A DNA stretch of 44,565 nucleotides, from positions 1 to 44,565 of the forward strand of contig JANQMV010000029.1 of NCBI GenBank assembly GCA_028279865.1. The letters are read 5' to 3'. Made by a program: the position numbers and the translations under genes. This stretch comes from Candidatus Altimarinota bacterium (GTDB lineage Bacteria; Patescibacteriota; Gracilibacteria; JANQMV01). This document shows, piece after piece, positions 1 through 12,500 of the stretch (position 1 is the stretch's first letter; each line of letters opens with the position of its first letter). The notes beneath the pieces were generated by a model, which made no database searches, was not told where the DNA came from, and saw only the letters and a list, made by a program, of their open reading frames with translations.

Positions 1-3000
1 ATCCGGATCAACCTCCAGAAGGACACTGCCAGAATCAACACTGAGCTGGAGAGACTGTTGGACATCAATGTTAAGCTTGACCTGTTGATAAACCTCTTCC
101 AGGATAATCGTCCCGGTTCCTTGTTCAATCAAGCCACCGAAATCATTATAAATTTTGATTGGTAATAAATAAGAACCAGTCACTGAAGGATGATGAATCC
201 TCAAATTGTTAATCTCCAACTCCAACATGTCATTACTAACGACACTACCTGAAGAAATAACGGAAGTAATCATCTTATTAACCCTATCAATCGAATCACT
301 TGATCCGGTTATCCCGCCACCTTGATCATTTAGTTCAATATCGTCCTCAGTCATCCAAGGAGAAAAAATAAAATTATCGTCAAAGTCCACTGTAATGTAA
401 CCATTCGTTGGAACCGCTAAAGTGTTTGGGTAATAAATTTTATAATCTGAATTATTATTTACTCCTGGATCAGAGGCATAGATAGAGCCTTCTTGTCCGT
501 TGACCGTGTCATAGGTGAAGGTGATCGCATCGGTTTTTTCTTCATTCCCCGCTAAATCTGTCGCTCTACTACGGATAGTATAAGCATGACCTTCTTCCCA
601 AATCTGTGCATCGTAGTACCATCTTGTAGAAGTTGCATCATCATTACGAGCTGTTGTCATAAGCCAAGTTTCACCTGTCTCTGTAAAACCTGTTCCATTA
701 TAATAAAGTCCCGTTGAGGTATCTTTAATACTGATCCTGGTAAAATCAACTCCGCTCGAATCAGTGGATTTTCCGATAATGCGATTAACTTTTTTCAAAT
801 CTGCTTTGTTTTGAGGATAGAGAATTTTGGAAACGGGTAGTGATACGTCTACTGTAAATGCAGGCATAAGCCTTGGTCAGAACATTCTTAAAACTTTCCA
901 AGCACCTTCTGCTCCGGAATCATCAATCGCTCTAACTCTCAAGTAATAAGAAGCACTTTCCAGAGGTGGAGAAGTAAACTCAACTCCGGAACGTGGAGCA
1001 GCAGAGTATGCAGCTTCTGTAAAATCCACTTCCGGTGAAGAAAAGTCAGCATTATTATCAATTTTAATTTGGTACTTGATCAGATCTCCTCCATCAGGAT
1101 CAGATAAGTCAAAAGTTACCGTTGGCGTGTTGTGGCTTATTATGCCCAGTTCCGTGACTACACTTGTTGGTAAATCGGGCGCAGAATTATCAACACTGAT
1201 TGGCGAAGAAATATCGTAAGTTGTAATTCCCAGATTATTCGTAGCTCCGACACGTACAGAGTATTCCACTCCCATATCACTCGGCAAAGTCCAGGTATAA
1301 CTACCATCATTCATTTCCCCTGTAGCTATCGAAGTCCAAGTATTATTTTTACCAAGTTCGAAAGTGTAAACAGCTCCGGCGTTAGAAGTCACCGCGTCTT
1401 CTCGAGATGCCCCAACAATGACTCTATTTCCGTCAAGAGTAACAGAGGAGCCAAAGCTGTCACCTTCTTCTACATCATTAGATTGAAATTTCTGAACTTG
1501 ATTCCAAGCAGTACCATTATGTTCAAAATAATAGGCTGCTCCCGAATTATTTGCTGTGGTATCCCCATTATGGGCGCCAACTAAAGCACGCTTCCCGTCC
1601 ACAGCAACAGAAAATCCAAAATTGTCACTTCCTTCAATATCACTAGATTGAAACTTTTGGCTTTGTATCCAGCTACTCCCATTCCATTCAAATGCGTAAA
1701 CAGATCCGGCATTATTTGCTGCTTCACTCTCACGCATAGCGCCAACAAGGGCTCGCTTACCATCTAACGCTACCGAACGACCAAAAAAATCAGTGGCCTC
1801 CGCATCACTAGATTGAAACTTTTGGATTTGCACCCAACTGCTCCCATTCCATTCAAATGCGTAAACAGATCCGGCCATATTTGCTGCGGTACTCTCACGC
1901 ATAGCACCAACCAAGGCAGAATTTCCGTCAATCGCAACAGACATACCAAAAAAATCAGCCTCTTCTACATCATCAGATTGAAATTTCTGCACCTGATTCC
2001 AAGCAGTACCATTATGTTCAAAATAATAAACTACTCACGCATTACTTGCTGGCGTATCTTCTCCAAATGCTCCCACTAAAGCCTTGTTACCATCTAAGGA
2101 AACTGATACACCAAACCGATCTCATTCCTCTGCATCATCTGCATAGAGCTTGTCAATTTCATACCATTTGGTACCATCCCATTTGAGGTAATACACAGCC
2201 CCGGCATCCAAAAATTCATCATCATCACCACTAGCTCCTACCAAGGCATAATTACCATCTATCGAGACAGAATATCCAAAAAGATCACTTGCTTTTAAAG
2301 CATTTGGATGATATTTGTTTAATTCTTCGATCACAAGCGTTCCTGTCGAATAATCAATTTCTATACCTGCCACACCAGAAACACTGTCTGCGGCATTCCA
2401 AGTAATTTCTTTTGTTTCTCCTGCAGCCCAAGTGGTTTCGCTGTTGGGCAAAGTGAGTTCAATCTCCGGAACAGGCACATCAATTTGAAAAGTGTTGTCA
2501 GAAATATCATACGCAGAATTTCCGGCTAAGTCTGAAGCACTGACTCGTAAGCTGTAATTTGCACTACCACTAGTCGGAGTTGTCCAAGTATATGTTCCAT
2601 CATTTGCTTCACCTGAAGCGATGCTTGTCCAAGCAACATTTCCACCAAGTTTATAATATTTAAAAGACCCTGCGTCTGTTAGTGTACTATCATCGCCTCC
2701 CGATCCGAATATAAACTCATCACCTTCCTTTGACAGTGCATAAGCCTGTTCCATATTGTTAGCACATCCGTCAGGCACAATTACTCCTGTTTGACTCCAA
2801 GCACTTCCGCTGTATTCAAAAATGTATATATTCCCTGTATTATAGCAGGCTGGATTATATTTATTACTTCTAGTAGTGATGTAAGCAATATCTCCTTCTA
2901 GTTCAGCAGCTAAACCCAAATTACCATTATTTCCCGGTGGAGTTGGATCAATAATTTTTGATGTTTCTAACCAACTACTCCCGTTCCATTCAAAATGATA

Positions 3001-3840
3001 AAATGCACCATTGTTATTACCAGCACTGTCTTCATGTGGAGCTGATATAATAGCTCTATTTCCTTCCATAACTACAGAAAGACCGAATGAGTCACCTTCT
3101 TCAGGATCACTTTGGGTCAAAACTTGTACTTCATTCCAGTTGTTTCCGTCATATTCAAAATAATGTACCGCACCTGCTCATGTACCGCTGGCAACACTAT
3201 GCGTTGAACCTACAAAAGCGCGATTACCTTCTAAAGCAACAGCAAAACCTGTTGATCCAAATCTACCAATTTCATTCCAGTTGTTACCATCCCATTCATA
3301 ATGATGCATTTTCCCACCGTCTTTGCTAGAGCCAATTAAAGCACGATTCCCATCTAAGTCTACAGATAAACCAAACAAATAATTATCCGTAATATCATTT
3401 GGTTGAAATTTACCGATTTGCTGCCATGTACTTCAGTTCCATTGATAATGATAGACTGCTCCAGTCTCCGCACCATTGAAATCTTCTCGAAATGCACTTA
3501 CAAGCAGGTTCTCTCCACTCCTCGCGACAGCCTTACCAAACTTGGCACCTGCCTCAGGTGAACTTAATTCAAATTTCTCCATTTCATCCCATGAATCAAG
3601 GGGTTCTGTCGTATAGTCTAAACTAATCGCATCAATTCCCGAGCCTGTATCCGACGCACTCCAAGTGATCTCATGCATTTCATTGGCATAAAATGTTTCT
3701 CAGCCGTTCGGACTCGTCAAAGTAACCGTCGGCGGAGTTATATCCGCCGCATGGGCTTGAGAAATAAAATCTGTCGGGAGAAATTGAAACATTAAAGCTA
3801 AGGTGATTCAATAGCTTAAAGGTTTTTTGGCAAATTGCAT
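1..3840 (-). CDS. Secreted FG-GAP / Ig-like repeat surface protein (partial, C-terminus beyond window)
   Basis: At least 1280 aa read continuously once seven in-frame UGAs (877, 2035, 2122, 3178, 3433, 3700, 3808) are taken as Gly. The start MQFAKKPLSYG leads a hydrophobic signal peptide ending near AHAADI. Two modules follow. Each begins with a PNGGETF- or PNSETTW-type Ig-like segment ending in EITW, continues with FG-GAP-like repeats (pattern FG.SV.LDGN.ALVGA...G.VY.FEWNG..W; about ten in all) and closes with an NDGTYTW strand-rich domain. The last ~300 visible residues are further Ig-like domains. FG-GAP repeats form integrin-type beta-propellers, so an extracellular adhesin is likely. UGA falls on the conserved Gly of PNGGET and of EEGD. 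The gene has its own promoter just upstream. The ligand is unknown. Confidence 0.85.
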
Positions 3841-3909
3841 GGCATTTTGTTTTTAAAAAATAATTTTATTTTTATTGAGTAAATTTTATTTAAAGACTTT
3901 CACCCTCAC

Positions 3910-3937
3910 ATTATAGCACATAAATAAGTTTTGTCAA
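3910..3937 (-). promoter_or_regulatory. Consensus sigma-70 promoter of the FG-GAP gene
   Basis: On the minus strand TTGACA (3937-3932) is followed after 16 bp by a perfect TATAAT (3915-3910), preceded by TGC (extended -10). The predicted transcript starts about 60 nt before the ATG at 3840, with an AT-rich leader and no Shine-Dalgarno sequence. This separates the FG-GAP gene from the upstream PKD gene as its own transcription unit. Confidence 0.75.
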
Positions 3938-3941
3938 AAGG

Positions 3942-6176
3942 CTATTCAACAACGATCACACTCTGAAAACTACTCGAATTATTCTTTTCATCAATTAATT
4001 CAAGCGAAACAGTATACTCTCCTTTTTGTTTAAAAGTATGCGTCGGAGAATGACTTGTTGAAATAAAGCCGTCCCCAAAGTCCCACTTCCATTTCGCCAC
4101 TTCTCCCTGAGAACAGCTGGAATCAAATTCTGCAGTAAAAGGAGCGGAGCCTGTTTTGGGAGAATGAGAAAAACAAGCTTGCAACTTTAAAGCGCGCACA
4201 AAAATATCACGACTCGTCTCAGCTGTTTTACCGTCATCCGTAATTACTTTTAGCTTAACAGTATAACGCCCCTCTCTATCATAAATTTGCGTCCTCTGAG
4301 CATCTCCGTACTCAGCCCCTCCTTTATTGCCAAAATCCCACTCATAAGTCACAATCTCTCCTTTTTTATAAACAGATGTTGAAGCATCAAAATTAACCTT
4401 CAAGGGCACAGAACCACTCAAAGGTTCTGCCAATAAAATCGCTTGTAGTTCTCTTGTTTTTGTTTCAATCAGCATACTCGCTTGACCTAATTGTTCGTCA
4501 CTATCCACCACATTTAAAGTAACATTAAACTGACCTTCTGTTTCAAAAACATGATCAATCTTTTGACCATACTCATCTGCCTCTCCATCTCCATCAAAAT
4601 CCCATGAATATTCCACAATATTATCATCACTATCCTCAGACTGACTGGCATCAAAATGTACGGCAAAAGGTACCACCCCTTCTAAGCTTTTTTTACCCGG
4701 AACCAAAGCAGGATTTGTCACAATTTTTGCAACAGGCGCCGAAAGATCTTCCTGCACTTCAATTTTTACTGAATCACGATTTGTACGTCGATTTTGATCA
4801 TAAACAGTTAAAGTGGCATCGTAAGTTCCGGCATTTTTATAAGTATAAGAAACAACTCTCCCGTATTGTAAACCGGAATTATCGCCAAAATCCCATTCAT
4901 AGTCTCGAATCTCTCCGTCCAATGAAGTCGAATCAACTCCGCTAAAAGTTACTTTAAAAGGTGTCACACCTTTATCCGTGGGAGAGACTTTAATCCTTGC
5001 TTTCAACTGTGTTTCTGTGTTTTGAACAACTTCAATTTTTTTGGAATAAGTCCGAAAATTGTTGTGAATATCCACAATCCTGAGACCAACATTATAAACA
5101 CCAATTTGTTCAAAAGTATATTCTGCAGTTGAGATTGTTTCTTTCTGATCATACTGACCATCACCATCAAAATCCCATTCAAAACTGGCGGCAGGCGCAT
5201 TGCTTCTTTCCAAGCGTGCAGCATCAAAACGCACCTGTAAAGGTGCCGCCCCGCTTTCAGGAGTGGCGGAAAATTCAGCACTTGTAATTTCAATAAATTT
5301 TGAAAATTTTCGTTCCTGACCATCTGCCGATTTCACTAACAGTCCGACATTAACATTACCTTCTTGTTCAAAGCGATGTTTAATAGTGGTTTCATCCGTC
5401 TCAAATTCATAGTCGTCATCCGCATCAAAATCCCATGCGACTGTCTCAGGACGATAACCTCTGGCAAATAGAGCCTCTACAATGGAAGTAGCGTCAAAAT
5501 CAATTTCAACCGGAGCAACCAAACCTTTCACATTACTTGGATTAGTCTGAATTTCCAGTTGGTTAAGCGGAATGTTTAGCTTGATTCCATTCACAATTCG
5601 CCAAGTTCCAAACCAAATCACCAGAATAAAAACCAAGAAACCCAAAGAAATAAAAAGTTGCTTAAAAACACTTTTCCTTTTCTCTTTCTCCTCTTTTTTA
5701 AGCAAGCTGACTCGAAAAACGCTAGTGACAAAAATGATCAGAATAATAAAAGCAACTAAGCCGAAACTACCATTTACAATAAACAATAAAATTTCCTTCA
5801 ATTGCGCTTCATCAATCCCGAAATTAATAAGCAGTGCGCTATTGTCTCCACCCATTGCAATTACTCCAACCATCAAAACAATAAACACCAGAAAGAGCAA
5901 AGCCACTCCTCCCAAAATACCTAGAATAGGCACACCTTTTTTAGGTTTTTGATCTTTGGATGCAGCTGACTGCTTCTTTTGATTTGGCTGAATAAATTGC
6001 CTGAAAACCGAATTGGTTTGATTTTTTTGATCGTACTTTGCTCTTTTTTCCTGAATTTGGGTTAAAAAAACACTACCATGTTCTGCATGCTTTGCGATAT
6101 TTTCACTGTCTTTTTGATTCTTAGCAGACTTCTGAGAAAACTGTTCCGAATTATTTTTGTTTTTATTTTCTTCCAT
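3942..6176 (-). CDS. Membrane-anchored protein with six PKD domains
   Basis: 744 aa. Residues 1-80 are polar and basic (cytoplasmic). Three hydrophobic helices follow at about 82-108, 129-155 and 171-195, which places the C-terminus outside. Residues ~205-744 hold six PKD domains, recognised by WDFD or WDFG cores (for example YSWDFDGDGEAD, YEWDFGDNSG, WKWDFGDG). PKD domains are Ig-like modules common in surface proteins. The stop is UAG. Unlike its neighbours it contains no UGA codon at all. It has its own promoter 60-90 bp upstream. Probable role is a surface stalk or adhesin anchored by a helical bundle; no enzymatic motif is seen. Confidence 0.85.
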   Translation of the reverse strand: MEENKNKNNSEQFSQKSAKNQKDSENIAKHAEHGSVFLTQIQEKRAKYDQKNQTNSVFRQFIQPNQKKQSAASKDQKPKKGVPILGILGGVALLFLVFIVLMVGVIAMGGDNSALLINFGIDEAQLKEILLFIVNGSFGLVAFIILIIFVTSVFRVSLLKKEEKEKRKSVFKQLFISLGFLVFILVIWFGTWRIVNGIKLNIPLNQLEIQTNPSNVKGLVAPVEIDFDATSIVEALFARGYRPETVAWDFDADDDYEFETDETTIKHRFEQEGNVNVGLLVKSADGQERKFSKFIEITSAEFSATPESGAAPLQVRFDAARLERSNAPAASFEWDFDGDGQYDQKETISTAEYTFEQIGVYNVGLRIVDIHNNFRTYSKKIEVVQNTETQLKARIKVSPTDKGVTPFKVTFSGVDSTSLDGEIRDYEWDFGDNSGLQYGRVVSYTYKNAGTYDATLTVYDQNRRTNRDSVKIEVQEDLSAPVAKIVTNPALVPGKKSLEGVVPFAVHFDASQSEDSDDNIVEYSWDFDGDGEADEYGQKIDHVFETEGQFNVTLNVVDSDEQLGQASMLIETKTRELQAILLAEPLSGSVPLKVNFDASTSVYKKGEIVTYEWDFGNKGGAEYGDAQRTQIYDREGRYTVKLKVITDDGKTAETSRDIFVRALKLQACFSHSPKTGSAPFTAEFDSSCSQGEVAKWKWDFGDGFISTSHSPTHTFKQKGEYTVSLELIDEKNNSSSFQSVIVVE

Positions 6177-6238
6177 CTTTTTAGAATTTAATTTTTTTAT
6201 TTTTTTGTGAAAATTAAGCTAGTAATTTCACAATACAT

Positions 6239-6267
6239 ATTTTAATTTTTAGAAATCATAAAGTCAA
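6239..6267 (-). promoter_or_regulatory. Promoter of the 744-aa PKD gene
   Basis: Minus-strand TTGACT (6267-6262), 17 bp, TAAAAT (6244-6239). The leader to the ATG at 6176 is about 55 nt, AT-rich and without a Shine-Dalgarno sequence. It lies just beyond the stop of the 1098-aa gene. Confidence 0.6.
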
Positions 6268-6278
6268 TTTTTGTCAAC

Positions 6279-9200
6279 CTATTTCAACCATTCTGGAATA
6301 TCCTTATCTTCTTGTTTTTTAGAATTATTTTCCTCTCGAGGAATTTCCTTAAACTCTGTTTTTGGCAGACTCTTGTCCTGTTTTTTGCTTACCTCGGCTT
6401 GACGGCTTTGATCCTCTCATTTTTTTTGCAATTCCTTTTTATCTTGCTTTTTAGCAGCACTCTTCTCTCCTCAGCCGGTATTTTGACGAATTGGAGATGG
6501 TGCGGGTTTTTGGATTTTTTGTTTTGCCTTATCCGAATCTTTTTTTTGTGATTCGGATTTCACCTTTTTAGGCGCATTCGCATCATTTTTCAGAAGCTTA
6601 GGACCTGCTCAAGTTTTATTTTGAATCGATTTTTTCTCGGAATGATTCTTTTGCTCAACTGTTTTTACAATTTGCTTATTTTTCTCCTGATCATTTTTTG
6701 CCTGCTCTTGCTTTTGGTGAGATGGCTGTTTTTGAACTTTTTTATCTCAAGCTTCTTTTTGAGGCTGAGCCTTAGGCTGCTGCTTCTGTATTTGTTTTGA
6801 TCAAGCGGATTTCGGTTTGTCTTCTTTTAACCAATCCGGAATGTTACCAGAATTTTGCTCCGCCGTACTTTGCTTAGGAGTTTTCACTTTAGGAGAACTT
6901 GTTTGATCTTTTAATTGTTTGGTTAAATTCTTTTCTTCAGTTTTCTCCTCTAGAACCTCCTTTTTCTGATTATTTTTCAAAGTATTTTCATTTTGTAAAA
7001 CAGGTTTTGGTTCATTTTCAGCCCTTCATTTTTGCTGCTGAAGATCTTGTTTAAGCGGTTTAGGAGAAACCTTGGATTCAGGGGTTACTTGATTTTGTCT
7101 TTTTTGCTTCACTCCTCCTGCTCATTCCGATTTTTGAGAAATATTTTTCAACTGAGCAGCTTGTTTCGACTCTGTCACAGCAGAAGGTGACGCAGGTTGC
7201 TTTTCAGAAACCTGACTCTGACTTTGTTTGTCAAAAATAGGCGTTTTTTCTTTTTGCTTAGCTTGTTCACCTGCTGGTTCGGCAGAGCTAGGCTGAATCG
7301 TAGTTTTCTCCTGTTTTAATTGACTTATCGCTGCCTTATTTTGGGGAGAAGGTGTAACTTCTGCTTTTTCGACCTTTGGTTTGTTTAGTTCTGTTTTTTG
7401 TTCAGTAGAATCTCACGGGGAGGACTTTTCTTCTTTCTTTCCTACTACTTGATCCTTCTCTGTACCAGAACTTTGAGTTTGAGCCGGCGTTTTTTGTTGA
7501 GCTTGCCTTAACCAAGCAGGCACTTCTTCTGCTTCAGCTTTATCTTTAACTGCTGAACTTGAAGCAGTTTGTGTTTCTTTTTGAGGAATCGTTTGAGCGG
7601 AAACATCGGCTTGTTTGGTTTCTGTCTGTGTTTTACTTGGCTGAGGCTGAGGAGGTACTTTGGAAGATTCCGGCTGATAAGCATTTTCTCCACCACCTTC
7701 TCCAAAAAGCTTATGCTTTTCCTCTTCAATAAGCTCAGCGAAAGTAAAATCCGGATGCTGGATTTTTAAGTAAATTAAATATCCTCATAAGCCAAAAAGA
7801 ATTAAAGCGATCAGTCCGCCAATCAAATAAATAAAAATACTCATAACTCCCCAAATCAAAGCACCCATTCCTCACTCTTCTGTAATCTGCTCAGGTGGGG
7901 TTTCGTCAACAATAACTGCTCATGTAGAATCAATGACATTTGTACCTGTGCTAACCACCGGTTCTTGAATTTCCAGTGTTTCAATTAAAATTTTATCTTG
8001 TTTTTGATTACTCCTACCAACACTGTCTGTCACTTTTAGGGTCACATTATATTCTGCAAGTTCGGGAAAAATATGTTCGGGTGACTGCTCTGTGCTGGAT
8101 GTACCATCACCAAAATCCCATTCACTCCGATAATCTTTATTTTGTAAATTCGGATCAACGGCAGTCTTGTTTACAAAGACAACCTTCGCTCAATTTATCA
8201 TATACTCAAAACCTACCAAAGGCTGCTTTGTTTCGAATTTATCATCTTCTCACTGAGCTTCTTTGACAACAATTTTTTGAGTTCTTTGCAGTGTTTCCTC
8301 TGTTGAATTTGTTATTTGTAACGTGACTAAATAAGTACCGATTGTATCAAATTTTTGCGTAACTTGTTGTTCTTTTGAATCAAGATCAATCTTACTATCA
8401 CCATCAAAATCCCATTGATATGTTTCATCCTGTTTTCATTTTCTAATTGAAAAATTAACACTCTCATTTACGAAAATCTCCGTCTTGTCCGCCCATATCT
8501 CTGCCTCAATCGAAGGTATTTTTCAAGCGTCATCACCATCAAAAACTATTTCTCTCTGCACAAGACTGCCTTGTCAACTTTGCGTCACAACGGTTAGTTG
8601 GGCAGCAATTTTACCCCAAGCTTTTTCATAGTCAGTTTCAAAATTCTCTCCTGTAGAAAAAGAGGGATGATTGATATTATCAATATCGTTAGCAGGATTT
8701 CAGTCTCCATTTGAATCAAAGTAAATATTCTTATCAATTCTGTATTCTATAATCTCGCCCGTGGACAAGTTACTCAAAAATGTGACGTTTGCCCTTTCTC
8801 AAGCAAGATGAATCTTTTGATCTTCTGGGTTTTGACGTGGCAAATTCAATAATTTTGCTTCCAGAGGACCGGTGACAGTCTCTTTATCAGAGAACATTAT
8901 CTCATATTCTACAGAGTTTTTCTCTCCGGCTTGATTAACAACAGTTAGCTGAACAGCAATTTCTCACCAACTTTTTTGATATTCTGTTGACCATGCAGAG
9001 CCAACCAAGCTGGAAATATCATCCTTGTTGTCAACATCATCTGCAGGATCTCAATTACCATCTGAGTCATAATAAATATTTGCATCAATTTGATACTCTT
9101 TTATTTCACCAACAGAGGAAGCCGACATAAATGTAACCGCCGCCGACTCACCCGAAAGGTAAATCTTCCCATCTTCACTGACCGGAGGCAAAGTTTCCAA

Positions 9201-9575
9201 AACTGCTTTTAAATTTTCAGTTTCATCATCCTCTTCATTGTTACTTACTAAACTTGGCATAATATAGCTTGTACCAACCAATATTTTTACCTTTGAATCA
9301 ATAATTTTATCTTGTTCGACTAAATTCAAAAGCAGGTCATACTCTCATGCTTTTGCAAAAACATATTCAAAATTACGCCCTGTTTGAGTTTCCAAGATTT
9401 CTTCATCTTGCTTAAGTACCCACTTTAGACTACCTTGATTTTTTGAATTTTCCGTGATGCGCACAATTTCACCAATTTTGGCATGTATCAAACCGCTCGC
9501 CTGCACAGGCAGAGCTGCTTTTCAAATGATAAAAAGTGTAAATATTCCAATGATAAATGTTAGTTTTTTGAGCAT
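6279..9575 (-). CDS. PKD/calcium-loop ectodomain protein with one TM and long Gln/Lys-rich cytoplasmic tail
   Basis: 1098 aa when 22 in-frame UGAs are read as Gly; I checked the frame for UAA/UAG along its length and found only the terminal UAG. Residues 1-22 form a signal sequence. The ectodomain contains PKD-like parts (AGEYDLLL, YQWDFDGDS, SEWDFGDGTSS) and two homologous ~90-aa domains with DSDGNGDPADD and DSNGDGNPAND loops resembling calcium sites. One TM segment lies at ~565-600. The remaining ~490 residues are Q/K/P/S-rich and presumably cytoplasmic and disordered. This tail carries three copies of a short motif: VPAWLR (~683), IPDWLK (~911) and IPEWLK at the very C-terminus. The ATG follows the upstream stop by 1 nt, so the two genes are probably translationally coupled. 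Confidence 0.88.
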
Positions 9576-9576
9576 T

Positions 9577-12500
9577 TTACCTTACATTAAAAGATAATCT
9601 TTCCACAAGCGGTCAGCCTGAAATTAAAGGCACTGTCACCTCGACAATAATTAAACCCGGTGCATCTGCTTTAAATGTTGAAATTGCAAGACCTTCCCTT
9701 GCCCTCACTTCACCGGGAATAAAATTACCCGAACCTTCTATGATTTTATAGAAAACAGTTTCATTATAAACTTCACCATTCGCTTGTAGAATCTTAGCCT
9801 TAATATCAACTGTATCATCTTTTTCAATCAGTCGATCTGGCATTGACAGGCTCAGACTACTCATTAAGTTCGCCGAAGTAATGGAAAGAGATTCTTTCTC
9901 TCTAACAATTGAATTTGGCTGATTCAAATTACCGACACGCACAACCCTCTCAACCACATCAGTCGTTGAGAGCTTATCCTTAATCGTTAAGCGTACCTTA
10001 TATTCTCCCGGCTCAGGATAAATATAAACAGGGTCAATTGTATTGTCTTGGTCATCATCATTATTAATGCCGTTCCCGTCATGATCTTCAGTGATATCAA
10101 AATCCCATGAATACCATAAAGTAGTGTCATCCAACGATTCATCAAAACGTGAATTACCTGCATCGAAAGAAACCGTTTGATCATTTACCTCAAAAACAAA
10201 AGCTGCTTCAGGAAAATTGTTTAACCTTTTGACATAAACTTTTTTTACCTTACTGGTACTCAATCAATTTAAATCTACTTTCAAGCGAACATCATATTCA
10301 CCGGGAATGTTATAACGTCGACTAACTTGCTCTCCGGAAGAAACATCATCAAATTTTCCATCTCCGTCAAAATCCCACTTGTATGCATTATTTGGGATAC
10401 TTTCTCCTTGAGGATCAGAAACATTAGCATTGAAATTTATAGAATCTCCGACATAAATCAATGTTTTATCAACAGAAAAATCAACAATCGGTGAAACATT
10501 TTTACCATTTTCAATTTCAAAAGGAACATCGCTGTCAAAAAGTTCTGTACTATTAATGACTCAATTATTGTCATCAGTCATTTCGACCACAAAGTAATAA
10601 TTGTTTTTTTGTCCGGGTAAACCATCTCCCACCACAGTCATTTCCGTAAAATGATTCGAGGTTGTCTGTACTCACCTTTCTCTACTGTCTCCTTCACGGT
10701 AATACCACCAACGATACTTAATCACTTTTCCATCATTATCAGCAACACCTCTTGCGTTAAGTTTAAAAGTCACAGGAGTAATTAGCTCCCCTGAAGGAAT
10801 TATCTCCAAAAAGTTGAGAGTTGGTAAATGATTCACCACTTTTAAATAAAGCTTCTCGCTTTTTGCTGTTTTTAAGGTTTTTAAGTCTTTTACAGTCAAG
10901 GTTATTTCCAAACACTTATTTTTGGTTAGTTCCGTATAATAATGATTTGCCACTTTTTGACTGCTATAAACACCATCACCAAAATCCCAACTATATTCCA
11001 AATTTTTTGCCTCTCCCGCACTATCAACAGACTTATTTGCATCGAAAGTAACTTTGCTACTACGATAAATAGATAAACCTGGCTGATCAACTCCGCAAAG
11101 ATTTTCCGTAAGGCTCAATCACTTGTTATTAACCATGTAATCAATAACAGCAATAGGGCTGTCAGCATAACCAACGTGAATTTTATGTACCTTGGAATTA
11201 AAATTATTTTCGCTATCAAAAATTTTTAACGTTACAGGGAAAATTCCTGCCTGCTTAAAAGCATAAGTTATTTCTTTTTCCTCTGTTTGGAAAATAACAC
11301 CGTCACCAAAATCCCAATAATATACAACCGCCTTATTGGAATTTGCAGTAAAAGTAATCTCTTCATTCTGAGAAACTGCATAACTACTGGCTGAATAATC
11401 AACATTCAAGGTCGATTCAATTTCTATCTCTTTCTCTAAAACATCCTCATTACCAAAAGAATCTACCACCTTTAATCGAGTTCGATATTGACCTTTTTCA
11501 GGAAATACATAAGTTATTGAAAAATCACTCAAGTCTGTCTCTTCGTAGTTTCCATCTCCATCAAAATCCCAATTATATGTTAGTTGCTCGCCATCAGGAT
11601 CATAGCTATCAAAAGCATTGAAAGAAACTCGGTTAGGTCTTGCAATTTCCTCAATTTCCCAATTAAATTTTGCATGAGGTTTTCTGGAATCAACTTTTAA
11701 GTCTATTCTGGAAACATCTGCCTCGCCATAAGCATTATTCACAGTCAGTTCAGCAGTATAGAGCCCCGGATTATTAAACTCATGTTCAAAAACCCTCTCA
11801 TCGGATTCTAAAACAACACTTCCCGAATCATCCAAAATTCTCCACAAATATTCGACAATTTTATCAGTACCGGGCTTTGATTTGGTTGCATCAAATCTAA
11901 ATCTGGTATCAATTTCTCCCGTCTCAGGAATAATGGATGGCTTAGCTACAACACCACTGATATAGAGTTTAAATTTCTTGATATGTTCCTCTTTAAAATC
12001 ATCAACCAGTGTAAGCTTTACAGTATATTCACGGTTTGATCCATAAGAGTGTGTAAATGGATCGCCATCAAACCTCTCGTCTGTTTTACCATCTCCAAAA
12101 TTCCAAAGATATCTTTCAAACTCTCTTCCCGGAGGTGCTTCTGCTTGACTAAGGTCAAAAAGCACTCCTTGTTTTGCAGAAGTTAAATCTACCTTATAAA
12201 AAGTCTCCACTTCATCTCCATTAATTTTAAGATTAAACTGAGTTGATTCCGGATAAACTGTAATTTTTATTGACGCTTGACCATCTAAGACTGTTTTTTG
12301 TCCTGCACTGTTTTTATTATCAGTCACCGTTCTTAAATTGACAATATAGCTTCCCGGCTCATCAAACTCCACTGTCACAACAGGCTTACGGTCAAGTTTT
12401 ATTTCGCTTCCGCTACTATTCACATAACTCCAATAGTAATTATTATCCGGAATGGTCGTATTACTTGGATCTGTTGTCCTCAAAGCATCTAGCGTTACAT

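Noticed and set aside
1-3840. CRISPR-like periodicity in the first 4 kb
   Set aside because: The repeats are protein-coding FG-GAP units of irregular ~150-bp period, with conserved frame and no spacers.
4604-5952. Plus-strand reading frames of 100-130 codons opposite the PKD genes
   Set aside because: Shadows of the minus-strand PKD repeats; composition (His/Tyr/Phe-rich) and lack of start context argue against real genes.
7508-7769. Short ORFs on both strands within the Gln/Lys-rich tail
   Set aside because: Artefacts of low-complexity coding in the true frame, which is open from 9575 to 6279 with UGA as Gly.
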